The notes beneath the pieces are model-generated. The model worked only from the letters and a program-made list of their open reading frames with translations, was not told where the DNA came from and made no database searches. Made by a program: the position numbers and the translations under genes. A stretch of 64,000 nt of DNA, from the NCBI GenBank assembly GCA_963720235.1, contig OY970389.1, positions 62,001 to 126,000 on the forward strand, given 5' to 3'. This document shows positions 1-8,258 of this stretch, piece by piece (position 1 is the stretch's first letter; every line of letters starts with the position of its first letter). Source of the DNA: JACMLC01 sp963720235 (GTDB lineage: Bacteria; Acidobacteriota; Blastocatellia; Pyrinomonadales; Pyrinomonadaceae).

Positions 1-1
1 C

Positions 2-337
2 GAGTTGCTGTGCCATCTCTCGACGGAGTTCAGCGAACAGCGACTCGACCTCGCAGCCGGAGCAGGGATAGCAGAGTTCTCATGCGCCGAGCTTTCCTTA
101 AAACCCGGCATTTATTATGCAGACGCGACTATCAAAAAACGCGGCGCGCTCGAAGACATTGACTGGCAAAGGCATTGCGCGACGTTGCGTGTTGACCCCG
201 GCAAGATGGGGCGCGGGCAGTTTTACATGCCGCACGAGTGGCGCGTCACGCAGCGCAGTAATAATGCCGCCGCGATTGAAACAGATGTTGTGAGCCTGCT
301 TGATGCAGGCATTGAAGCCAAACCCACCAGAGCATAA
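2..337 (+). CDS. Wzt-type ABC transporter ATPase, C-terminal fragment (5' end outside window)
   Basis: The reading frame is open from base 2, so the gene starts before the window; the TTG at base 5 is not a believable start. The visible 111 residues resemble the C-terminal polysaccharide-binding domain of Wzt/TagH-like ATPases, which recognises the finished O-antigen or capsule chain before export. The pattern of a hydrophobic stretch, then LKPGIYYADATI, then a DWQRH segment, then a YMPHEWRV ending is the usual close of that fold. The nucleotide-binding domain is not visible, so the assignment rests on this domain and on the glycosyltransferase genes that follow. Alternative: a stand-alone carbohydrate-binding beta-sandwich. 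Confidence 0.6.
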   Translation, partial: ELLCHLSTEFSEQRLDLAAGAGIAEFSCAELSLKPGIYYADATIKKRGALEDIDWQRHCATLRVDPGKMGRGQFYMPHEWRVTQRSNNAAAIETDVVSLLDAGIEAKPTRA

Positions 338-364
338 AAGAGAAGTAGCTCCTCTTGATTTGAA

Positions 365-1324
365 ATGAAAATCACTGTCGCCATCTGCACCTGGAATCGC
401 TCGGCATTGCTCAAAGAAACTCTTGAGCAAGCCGCGCGGCTCACTGTGCCGCAGGGAATCGAGTGGGAGCTTTTAGTCGTCAACAATAATTCGACGGATG
501 CGACGGATGAAGTGCTCAAAACTTTGGCCCACAAACTTCCGCTCCGTACGGTCTTTGAAAGAGAGCCGGGACTTTCCAATGCGCGCAACCGTGCTGTGAG
601 GGAAGCGACGGGCGAATATATTTTGTGGACTGACGATGATGTCTTGGTGGATGAAGGATGGCTCAAGGCTTACGCGGAAGCTTTTAGCGAATGGCCCGAT
701 GCAGCAGTCTTTGGCGGCAACATAGAGCCGTGGTTCGCGTGCGAGCCGCCGCGCTGGCTGCCGCGCGTGTGGGCGCGTGTGGCAAGCGCGTATGCCTCGC
801 GCGATTTGGGCGAGCAGGCGATTCCACTTTCTCTGGAAGTGATGCCGTTCGGCGCAAACTTCGCCGTGCGGGCTCAAGAGCAGCGCAAGTATTTTTACGA
901 CCCGCATCTGGGCGTGCGACCGGACCGCATCATGGGCGGCGAAGAGACGACTGTGATTCGCAGTATGCTTGCGGACGGTCACACGGGTCGCTGGGTTCCG
1001 CGCGCGCGCGTGCGGCATTACATTCCTGAGGCGCGTCAAACAATCGCTTACCTGCGCCGCTACTTCAAAGGCTATGGCGAATATTGTGCGCGGCATGATG
1101 CAGAAGACGCTGCGCCGAGACTCTTCGGCAAGCCGCGCTGGTTGTGGCGGCAGGCTTTCGCGTCTGAGTTGAAATATCGCTTGCGCCGCAATGTCTCATC
1201 GCCGGAAGTCTGGATTGAAGACCTCATCGCGGCCAGTCAGGCATGGGGACAGTTGCGCGTGCATGACACGCAAGTGAAGCCGCCGCAGGGACACGCGAAA
1301 GAAGTTGGCAAAGAGATGATTTGA
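365..1324 (+). CDS. Family 2 glycosyltransferase
   Basis: A 319-residue GT-A glycosyltransferase that probably transfers a sugar from a nucleotide donor to a growing surface polysaccharide. It opens with the family's beta-strand pattern (ITVAICTWNRS), has VVNNNSTDAT near residue 40, and carries the acidic metal-binding motif TDDDV near residue 90. The segment LSNARNRAV just before it is typical of GT2 enzymes. There are no membrane segments, so it should work at the cytoplasmic face. It lies 27 bases after the Wzt-like fragment and 13 bases before the next gene, which fits one operon. Donor and acceptor cannot be read from the sequence. Confidence 0.88.
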   Translation: MKITVAICTWNRSALLKETLEQAARLTVPQGIEWELLVVNNNSTDATDEVLKTLAHKLPLRTVFEREPGLSNARNRAVREATGEYILWTDDDVLVDEGWLKAYAEAFSEWPDAAVFGGNIEPWFACEPPRWLPRVWARVASAYASRDLGEQAIPLSLEVMPFGANFAVRAQEQRKYFYDPHLGVRPDRIMGGEETTVIRSMLADGHTGRWVPRARVRHYIPEARQTIAYLRRYFKGYGEYCARHDAEDAAPRLFGKPRWLWRQAFASELKYRLRRNVSSPEVWIEDLIAASQAWGQLRVHDTQVKPPQGHAKEVGKEMI

Positions 1325-1337
1325 AGAAGGAAGAAAG

Positions 1338-3173
1338 ATGACACTGTTCGCAGGAATTTATAGCCGCAAAGTTGGAGAGCCTATTGAGGGCTCCGCGTGC
1401 GAAGCTCTGCGTCAGGCTGTCTCTCGAAATCCGGCTGATGAAAGGCATGCTTTCAGAGATGCGCGCTGCTTCTTCGTCAAGATAGACACGGGCGCATTCG
1501 GCTCTACTGCTTTCAGAGTTGACGAAGACGGCGCGGCCTCTATGCTGGCGGGCGAGCCGTTGTTGAGTTTGAGTTTTGAAGATTCTGCGCAAAGCAGGAG
1601 CGAAGATTTAAATCTCTTGCATGAAGGATTGAAGCAGGGCGATTGGAAAATTCCCAAAAACGCGCAGGGAACTTTCTGCGCGGCTCATTACAATCGGAAG
1701 ACAGGCAAGCTGTTCTTGATGTCAGACAAGCTCGGCGTGCGTCCTCTTTATTATTGGGCCAATGAAAAGTTCGTTGTCTTTGCGACTGCGCTGCGCGTGC
1801 TTGAGAGTTTTGATGAGATTCCGAAAGCGTTGGACTTGCGCGGCGTGACGGAGATGACTGGCTTCGGCTATCCGCTCGGCAGCCGCACGCCGTTTGCGAA
1901 TATTTCTCTGATGAGGGCCGCAGAGATTATTGAAGTTGAAGCGCAGAATCTTTCGCGGCGGCAATACTGGCGTTGGGATGAGATAGAGCCTGCGCGCAGC
2001 ACGGAGCCGTTGCTTTTAGCGGAAGCTCACGAGCTTTTTATGCGAGCCGTCTCGCGCCGTCAACGCGCGGACAAAAGCACGATTGCATACTTGAGCGGCG
2101 GGCTTGATTCACGCTCTTGTGTGGCCGCGCTCCGCGCTTCGGAGTCTGCGGTGCATACCTTTAACTTTGCGTTGCCGGGTACGCAGGATTACATCTTTGG
2201 AAACGAGTTCGCGGAAAAATCCGGCACGCTGCACGAAGCGATTCCGAAAGAGCATGGCGACCAGACGCCGGATTATTCGAGTCTCTTAGCGCGTGTCTGG
2301 CAGGCTTCTGCAAAGCGCGAGACGCACAAGCCTGAGCGCGACGCGCTGGTCTGGTCAGGCGAAGGCGGCAGCGTTGCCTTCGGCCATGTTCACTTGAGCC
2401 GTGCGATTGTCGAGCACATGCGCGCGGGCCGCACGGATGAAGCGATAGAAACTTTTCTTCAAGATGAAGGAATGAGCGTGACGCGCAGGCTGTTGCAGCC
2501 TGACGTTGATAAAGTTGTGGGCCAGAGTCTGCATGAAGGCATACGCGAGGAGTTGGCAGAGTTGCATTGTCAAGACCCCGCGCGCAGCTTCTATCTTTTC
2601 CTGATGCTCAATGACCAGAGACGCAAACTCGCCGCGCATTTTGAAAATCTGGACCAGCACAGGCTTGAGTTTCAACTGCCTTTCTTCGACGCAGAGTTTC
2701 TGGCCCTTGTCGTTTCGCTGCCTGTCGAATTGTGTCTGGGCCACAAGTTTTATACGAAGTGGCTAGAGCTTTTCCCGGCGGTCGTGACACAGGTTGCCTG
2801 GCAAACTTATCCGGGACACGAGCCATGCCCGCTGCCCGCGCCAGAAGGGACGGCTTATCAATGGGACGATGCTTATCAAAAGACACAACTCGCGGTGCTC
2901 AAGCGAGAGTTGATGAAGCAGTCTTCAAGCATGCTCTCTGCGCGCGATTTTCCGAAGGAGATTTTGCGGAAAAATTATCTGAGGCTTGCCAGCTTAATCT
3001 ATCAAGCTGGCCTGCGCGATTACAGTTATGTCATCCAGTCCGCTTGGAAATATTATACTTACTGGAAAATGTGCGACGGCCAATACGCTTTGCCGTCCGG
3101 CGCAGAAGAGAGCGCGAACGCAACGCTTCGAACACGCGCGCAAAAATTTAGCTCCGAAGCAGAGCTTACATAA
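1338..3173 (+). CDS. Asparagine synthetase-like protein lacking the glutaminase cysteine
   Basis: A 611-residue protein with the two-domain layout of glutamine-dependent asparagine synthetases. The N-terminal Ntn-hydrolase domain begins MTLFAGIY, so the catalytic Cys2 (MCGI in the paralogues at 3188, 10714 and 20803) is absent and glutamine hydrolysis should not occur. The C-terminal ATP pyrophosphatase domain keeps the PP-loop SGGLDS at residues 253-258, so substrate adenylation is plausible. Known relatives with a dead glutaminase include beta-lactam synthetase and lasso-peptide cyclase; here the glycan context suggests amide formation on a sugar or aglycone using free ammonia or another amine, which is inference. 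An AGGAAGAAAG stretch precedes the ATG. Confidence 0.75.
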   Translation: MTLFAGIYSRKVGEPIEGSACEALRQAVSRNPADERHAFRDARCFFVKIDTGAFGSTAFRVDEDGAASMLAGEPLLSLSFEDSAQSRSEDLNLLHEGLKQGDWKIPKNAQGTFCAAHYNRKTGKLFLMSDKLGVRPLYYWANEKFVVFATALRVLESFDEIPKALDLRGVTEMTGFGYPLGSRTPFANISLMRAAEIIEVEAQNLSRRQYWRWDEIEPARSTEPLLLAEAHELFMRAVSRRQRADKSTIAYLSGGLDSRSCVAALRASESAVHTFNFALPGTQDYIFGNEFAEKSGTLHEAIPKEHGDQTPDYSSLLARVWQASAKRETHKPERDALVWSGEGGSVAFGHVHLSRAIVEHMRAGRTDEAIETFLQDEGMSVTRRLLQPDVDKVVGQSLHEGIREELAELHCQDPARSFYLFLMLNDQRRKLAAHFENLDQHRLEFQLPFFDAEFLALVVSLPVELCLGHKFYTKWLELFPAVVTQVAWQTYPGHEPCPLPAPEGTAYQWDDAYQKTQLAVLKRELMKQSSSMLSARDFPKEILRKNYLRLASLIYQAGLRDYSYVIQSAWKYYTYWKMCDGQYALPSGAEESANATLRTRAQKFSSEAELT

Positions 3174-3187
3174 GGCGAAAAGATTCT

Positions 3188-5131
3188 ATGTGCGGGATTG
3201 CAGGATTCATCGAAAAGCATGCCGGCGGAGCGAAGCCTGCGCCGGACGAGAATGCATCTCTGCTTGACCGCATGTGCCGCCGGATAGCGCATCGCGGGCC
3301 GGACGACCAGGGCATGTTTGTGCGCGGAGGCGTCGCGCTCGGCATGCGTCGCCTCTCAATCATTGACCTCGCGGGCGGCCATCAACCACTTACAGGTTGC
3401 GATGAACGTGTGACGGTTATCTTCAACGGCGAAATCTACAACTACAGAGAGTTGCACGCGGCGTTGGAAGCGCGCGGGCATCGCTTTCATACGCACTCGG
3501 ACACGGAAGCCATCGTGCATGCCTTTGAAGAGTTTGGCCCACAGTGCGTGGAACACCTGCGCGGGATGTTCGCCTTCGCCATATGGGACGAGCGCGCGCA
3601 CGAGCTTTTCATCGCACGCGACCGCGTTGGCAAAAAGCCTCTCTACTACACAGTCACGACGGACGGCACGTTTGTCTTCGGCTCTGAATTAAAATCCCTG
3701 CTGGAACACCCTTCGGTTGAGCGCGAGACGAATCCTGACGCGCTGGATGCTTATCTCTCATTCGGTTATGTGCCAGACCCTTTGAGCATTTTTAAAAATA
3801 TACACAAGCTGCCGCCCGGACATCATCTGCGCTTTTCAGATGGCCGCGTGACTGTTGAGCAGTACTGGGATTTTCGTTTCGAGACGGTGGAAGCGCGAAG
3901 CGAAGAGGATTACCTGGAAGAGTTGCGCGCGCTGCTTGATGAAGCTGTGCGTTTGCGGCTCGTGTCGGATGTGCCGCTCGGCGCGTTTCTCTCCGGCGGA
4001 GTTGATTCGAGCGCGGTCGTCGGTTTCATGTCGCGCCACATGTCGCAACCTGTCAAGACTTTTTCGATTGGCTTTCACGAAGACACTTATGATGAGTTGA
4101 AATATGCGCGCATCGCCGCCAAACATTTCGGCACGGAGCATCACGAATTTATCGTCACGCCTGACATCTGCGACATCGTTGACGAGCTTGTGTGGCACTT
4201 TGACGAGCCGTTTGCGGATTCTTCCGCGATTCCGACATACATGGTCTCAAAGCTTGCGCGCGAGCATGTGACGGTTGTGCTCTCTGGCGACGGCGGCGAT
4301 GAATTGTTTGCGGGTTACACGCGCTATGTCGTGGATAAAAGTCGCAGCCATCTCTCAAGGCTGCCGCGCGTCGTGCGCGAAGGCTTGATGCAGCCTTTGA
4401 GCGCGCGGCTGCCGCACGGAGCATGGGGGCGCAACTACCTGCGCAATGTCTCGCTCAATCCGCTCGAACGATACATAGACAGCATCTCGCTTTTTACAGA
4501 GCTGAACAAACGCTCGCTCTATGCCGGTGAATTTCAGAATCAACTCAAAGCTGAGCGCGCGGGCAATGCTATGTTTCGCACGATTGCCGCGAGTGTCGAG
4601 ACAGATGATGCTTTATCGCCTTTGCTTTACCTGGACAGCAAGACCTATCTGCCGGGAGACATCCTGACGAAAGTTGACAGGATGAGCATGGCTGTCTCGC
4701 TCGAAGCGCGCGTCCCGCTTCTGGACCACAAGCTCATAGAATTTGTCACGCGCATTCCTTCATCTTTGAAGATGAAGGGACTCGAAACCAAATATATTTT
4801 TAAGCGCGCTCTTAAAGACCTTGTGCCTGATGAGATTCTGCATCGCCCGAAGCAAGGCTTTGGCGTTCCCGTTCAGGAATGGATTAACCGCCAGCTTAGA
4901 GAGCGCATGCACGAGACCTTGACCGAGCGGCGCACGCGCGAGCGCGGTCTTTTCAATCCGGGTTATGTGAACTTACTGCTCGAAGAGCATGAGCGCGGGC
5001 GGCGCGATCACTCTCCTGCTCTGTGGGCTTTGATGATGCTGGAACTCTGGCATCGAAACTTTGTTGACCGTCCGCCGCAAGCGTCGAGCGCGCAAAGAGC
5101 GCGCGCGGCCAGCTTGCCTGTCATGGCTTGA
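3188..5131 (+). CDS. asnB: Asparagine synthase (glutamine-hydrolysing), exosortase/EPS-associated type
   Basis: A 647-residue class II glutamine amidotransferase. It starts MCGIAGF, leaving Cys2 as the N-terminal nucleophile, followed by AHRGPDDQG and FNGEIYNYREL, which shape the glutamine pocket. The synthetase domain has the PP-loop SGGVDS at residues 269-274 and LSGDGGDELFAGY further on. The length matches the XrtA-associated amidotransferase subgroup, which are longer than the E. coli enzyme. It probably amidates a sugar acid or aspartyl group in the polysaccharide rather than making free asparagine; this is inferred from its position between glycan genes. Fifteen bases separate it from the degenerate paralogue upstream. 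Confidence 0.88.
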   Translation: MCGIAGFIEKHAGGAKPAPDENASLLDRMCRRIAHRGPDDQGMFVRGGVALGMRRLSIIDLAGGHQPLTGCDERVTVIFNGEIYNYRELHAALEARGHRFHTHSDTEAIVHAFEEFGPQCVEHLRGMFAFAIWDERAHELFIARDRVGKKPLYYTVTTDGTFVFGSELKSLLEHPSVERETNPDALDAYLSFGYVPDPLSIFKNIHKLPPGHHLRFSDGRVTVEQYWDFRFETVEARSEEDYLEELRALLDEAVRLRLVSDVPLGAFLSGGVDSSAVVGFMSRHMSQPVKTFSIGFHEDTYDELKYARIAAKHFGTEHHEFIVTPDICDIVDELVWHFDEPFADSSAIPTYMVSKLAREHVTVVLSGDGGDELFAGYTRYVVDKSRSHLSRLPRVVREGLMQPLSARLPHGAWGRNYLRNVSLNPLERYIDSISLFTELNKRSLYAGEFQNQLKAERAGNAMFRTIAASVETDDALSPLLYLDSKTYLPGDILTKVDRMSMAVSLEARVPLLDHKLIEFVTRIPSSLKMKGLETKYIFKRALKDLVPDEILHRPKQGFGVPVQEWINRQLRERMHETLTERRTRERGLFNPGYVNLLLEEHERGRRDHSPALWALMMLELWHRNFVDRPPQASSAQRARAASLPVMA

Positions 5132-5149
5132 GAGATTTAAAAACTTCTG

Positions 5150-5848
5150 ATGTCCGACACGGAGTACAACAATTATCTGAGAGCCGAATGGGAATTATTT
5201 GTCGGCGACCCTGCGCGCGCGCGTGCTGCGCTGGCAGCGGTTGATGGAGTCAAAGTGTCTCGTGTGCTGGATATGGGTTGCGGCGCGGGGCAGGAGCTTT
5301 TGCCTTTTGTCGCAGAAAAAAATGTGCTGGGCGTAGGCATTGACATTGCCCCGCAGGTCGGGCAGGTCGGGCGCGACCTCTTTGCCTCTGCGCCTCATAC
5401 AGGCCGCGTGGCCTTCATACGCGGGGCCGGCGAGTCTCTGCCGTTTCGCTCGCAAATCTTTGATGTAGTCATCTGCCGCATCACCTTGCCGTACACTGAC
5501 AACCGCCGCGCGCTCGACGAGATGGCGCGCGTGCTTAAAGATGGAGGAGTCTTTCTTTTAAAAATTCATCACGCGCGTTTTTACTTGCGCAAGCTGATGA
5601 AGGCGGTCACATCGCTGCACGCGCTCTCTGCGATTCATGCTGTGCGCGCCCTTGTGGCGGGCTCGATTTATCATCTTTCGGGCAAGCAGCCGCGCAACAG
5701 TCTGGTCGGTAATGAATCCTTTCATACACGTTGGCTGCTCAAACGCGAGTTGAAAGAGCGCGGGCTGGAGATAGTCGGAGAGATGCCCGATTCAAATCCT
5801 GCGACGCCGTCCTTTATCATCTCAAGCGGGAGAGTTTTTCAGGCATGA
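5150..5848 (+). CDS. Class I SAM-dependent methyltransferase
   Basis: A 232-residue methyltransferase. The SAM-binding motif I is VLDMGCGAGQELLPF near residues 38-52, followed by an acidic strand end (GVGIDIAP) and a motif II-like FDVVICRITLPY. This is the Methyltransf_11-type Rossmann fold. It probably methylates a sugar hydroxyl or a lipid-linked intermediate; the substrate cannot be read. Its stop codon overlaps the next ATG (ATGA at 5845-5848), so the two are translationally coupled. There is no signal peptide or membrane helix. Confidence 0.82.
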   Translation: MSDTEYNNYLRAEWELFVGDPARARAALAAVDGVKVSRVLDMGCGAGQELLPFVAEKNVLGVGIDIAPQVGQVGRDLFASAPHTGRVAFIRGAGESLPFRSQIFDVVICRITLPYTDNRRALDEMARVLKDGGVFLLKIHHARFYLRKLMKAVTSLHALSAIHAVRALVAGSIYHLSGKQPRNSLVGNESFHTRWLLKRELKERGLEIVGEMPDSNPATPSFIISSGRVFQA

Positions 5849-7035
5849 GCGGCAACCATCCAACTCCTTTGAAGAAACTTGCATGGTCTCTGCCATGGCT
5901 CGTGCGCTATCCCTTCTGGCGCGCGCGCGAGTTTGCGCGCGGAGCGTCTGCCGATGATAAAAAAACGCAGCACCTTATCTTTATCGTCGCTAATCATTTC
6001 GAGCCGGGCTGGAATGAGCAGGGAGCGACGCTTGATTGGAACACGCAGCTTGCGAAGCTTGACCGCTGGTGCGAACAGGCGCGCTCCATTGGCCGAGCCG
6101 TCCGCGATGCCGATGGGACTCCGTTTCGTCATACAAATTTTTATCCGGCAGAGCAATATCACCCGCGACTTTTGCAAAGACTCGCGGAACTGCAAGCGGA
6201 AGGTTTCGGCGAAGTCGAAGTTCACCTGCATCATGGATTGGACGGGCCGGACACGGCTGAGAATTTAAGACGCGCGCTCACAGATTTTCGTGACGCTCTG
6301 GCCCAGGAGCACAAGTGCCTCTCCAGATTTGAAGGTGAAGCTCAGGCACGTTATGCATTCGTGCATGGCAATCTGGCTCTCGCTAACTCTGCGGGCGGGC
6401 AGTTCTGCGGCGTGGATTCCGAGATGCAGATTTTAGCTGAGACAGGTTGCTATGCAGACATGACCTTGCCTTCCGCGCCTGAGCAGTCGCAGGTCTCGCG
6501 CATCAACGCCGTCTATCAATGCGGGCATCCTTTGCATGAAGCTGTGCCGCACCGCTCCGGCCCATCCATCCGCGTCGGAGACAAAGAGCCGCAGCTTCCC
6601 TTTATCATGACAGGGCCGCTTGTCTTTAACTGGCAACGACGCGTGCGCGGGATTCCACTGCCGCGACTTGACGACGGAGCTTTGACTGCGAATCAGCCGC
6701 TCGATTTAGCGCGGCTCAATCGCTGGCGCGGCGCGCATGTGCATGTGTTAGGAAGACCCGAATGGATTTTCGTCAAACTTTATTGTCACGGATTTTTTCA
6801 CTTCGACCAGCCCTCTATGATTGGCGAGCGGATACGCCGCTTCTGGGAAGAGGCCATCGAATACGGCGAGCGCAACGGCCAGTTTAAGATTCACTTTGCC
6901 TCCGCACGCGAAGCTTTCAATATCGCACTGGCCGCGATGGATGGACGCGATGGCGCGCCGGGACTTTATCGTGATTACAAATTGAGACAGATTATGCAGC
7001 GCGAGTCCCAACGCTCTACTGGCACAGAAGGATAA
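5845..7035 (+). CDS. Polysaccharide-cluster protein, possibly deacetylase-like
   Basis: A 396-residue protein starting at the ATG of an ATGA overlap with the preceding methyltransferase; an in-frame extension to 5731 lies inside that gene and is rejected. I do not firmly recognise the family. Visible features are FIVANHFEPGWN near residue 45, a histidine cluster EVEVHLHHGLDGPD near residue 130, and AFVHGNLALANS near residue 170, followed by a cysteine-bearing block. The VHLHHG and HGN segments recall metal-binding strands of NodB-like polysaccharide deacetylases but are not canonical. There is no signal peptide. The context supports a role in polysaccharide synthesis or modification. Confidence 0.5.
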   Translation: MSGNHPTPLKKLAWSLPWLVRYPFWRAREFARGASADDKKTQHLIFIVANHFEPGWNEQGATLDWNTQLAKLDRWCEQARSIGRAVRDADGTPFRHTNFYPAEQYHPRLLQRLAELQAEGFGEVEVHLHHGLDGPDTAENLRRALTDFRDALAQEHKCLSRFEGEAQARYAFVHGNLALANSAGGQFCGVDSEMQILAETGCYADMTLPSAPEQSQVSRINAVYQCGHPLHEAVPHRSGPSIRVGDKEPQLPFIMTGPLVFNWQRRVRGIPLPRLDDGALTANQPLDLARLNRWRGAHVHVLGRPEWIFVKLYCHGFFHFDQPSMIGERIRRFWEEAIEYGERNGQFKIHFASAREAFNIALAAMDGRDGAPGLYRDYKLRQIMQRESQRSTGTEG

Positions 7036-7049
7036 AGTTTTAGCTTGAG

Positions 7050-8258
7050 ATGAAACCGAACGTACTACATCTGATAGACAGCTTTCATCAGGGCGGCACA
7101 GAGCGGCAGGCCGTGCAGCTTGCGCGCCTGCTGCATGAGAGCGGTCTGTATCGCGTGCATGTTGCGTGTCTCAAGCGCGAAGGCGTGCTGTTCGATGAAG
7201 TGTTGCGTTTAGAGCTTGGCGAGATACAGGAATTTCCTTTGAACAGTTTTTACGACCGCAACATGCTCCGGCAGATTCAACGCTTCGCGCAGTTTGTTAA
7301 AGAGCGCGAGATTGATGTCCTGCACACGCATGACTTTTACACGAACATTTTCGGAATGGCGGGAGCCGTTTCTGCGCGCCTGCCAGTCGCGCGCATCGCT
7401 TCGCGCCGCGAGACCGGCGGCATGTTCTCTGGCGCGCAAAAGTTTATCCAGCGACGCGCTTTGAAACGCGCGCAGAAAATCGTCACCAACGCCGAAGCCG
7501 TGCGGCAAGGATTAATCAAAGAAGGTTTTAGAGCGGATAAAATCGTCACCATCTACAACGGTCTGGACATTGAACGACTGACTCCGCGCGCAGATTTGAC
7601 GCGCGAAGAGATACTCGAAAAGTTTCAGCTTAGTGCCGCCGCAGGCAAACGCCTCGTCACGATTGTCGCCAACATGCGCCATGCTGTGAAAGACCAGCAG
7701 ACATTCTTGCGCGCGGCACGTCGCGTGCGCGAACAGGTAAAGGATGCAGCCTTTGTACTCGCTGGCGAAGGCGAGTTGATGGAATCCTTAAAAGCATTTG
7801 CCGCAGAGCAAGGGCTTGAGAAGGATGCTTTCTTTACAGGGCGTTGCGCGCAGGTGGCAGAGCTTTTATCTGTTTCGGAAATCTGCGTGCTCAGTTCTAC
7901 GAGCGAAGGTTTTGCAAATTCGATTCTCGAATACATGGCAGCCGCGCGTCCCGTCGTCGCCACGGATGTCGGCGGCGCGCGCGAAGCCGTCACGGAAGGA
8001 GAGACGGGTTATATAGTCTCGCCGGGCGATGATGAAGCGATGGCCGCGCGCATCATCTCGCTCTTAAAAGACCCTGCGCGTGCGCGCGAGATGGGCCAGA
8101 ACGGGCGGCGCATTGTTGAAGAAAAATTTTCCTGCGAAGCGCAGCTTGCGCGCACCGTTGAGCTTTATGAAAAGTTGCTGGCAACAGCGCGAGTTAAAAA
8201 TTCTGCGCCTCAAGATTCTGTCGCAGAGAGCCATGAGGCAACATTGATTGAGCGTTGA
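7050..8258 (+). CDS. Family 4 glycosyltransferase (GT-B fold)
   Basis: A 402-residue GT-B enzyme. The N-terminal acceptor domain begins VLHLIDSFHQGGTERQAVQLARLL, with the glycine-rich loop typical of GT4. The C-terminal donor domain shows VLAGEGELMESL and the SSTSEGFANSILEYMAAARPVVATDVGG block, where the EGF/E pair is the EX7E-type motif that binds the nucleotide sugar. It transfers a sugar with retention of configuration in this family. It lies 14 bases after the previous gene, and its TGA shares a base with the next ATG (TGATG), so it belongs to the same operon. The sugar is unknown. Confidence 0.9.
   Translation: MKPNVLHLIDSFHQGGTERQAVQLARLLHESGLYRVHVACLKREGVLFDEVLRLELGEIQEFPLNSFYDRNMLRQIQRFAQFVKEREIDVLHTHDFYTNIFGMAGAVSARLPVARIASRRETGGMFSGAQKFIQRRALKRAQKIVTNAEAVRQGLIKEGFRADKIVTIYNGLDIERLTPRADLTREEILEKFQLSAAAGKRLVTIVANMRHAVKDQQTFLRAARRVREQVKDAAFVLAGEGELMESLKAFAAEQGLEKDAFFTGRCAQVAELLSVSEICVLSSTSEGFANSILEYMAAARPVVATDVGGAREAVTEGETGYIVSPGDDEAMAARIISLLKDPARAREMGQNGRRIVEEKFSCEAQLARTVELYEKLLATARVKNSAPQDSVAESHEATLIER

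Noticed and set aside
5731..5844. Upstream extension of the protein at 5845
   Set aside because: It lies within the methyltransferase gene; the ATGA overlap gives a natural start.
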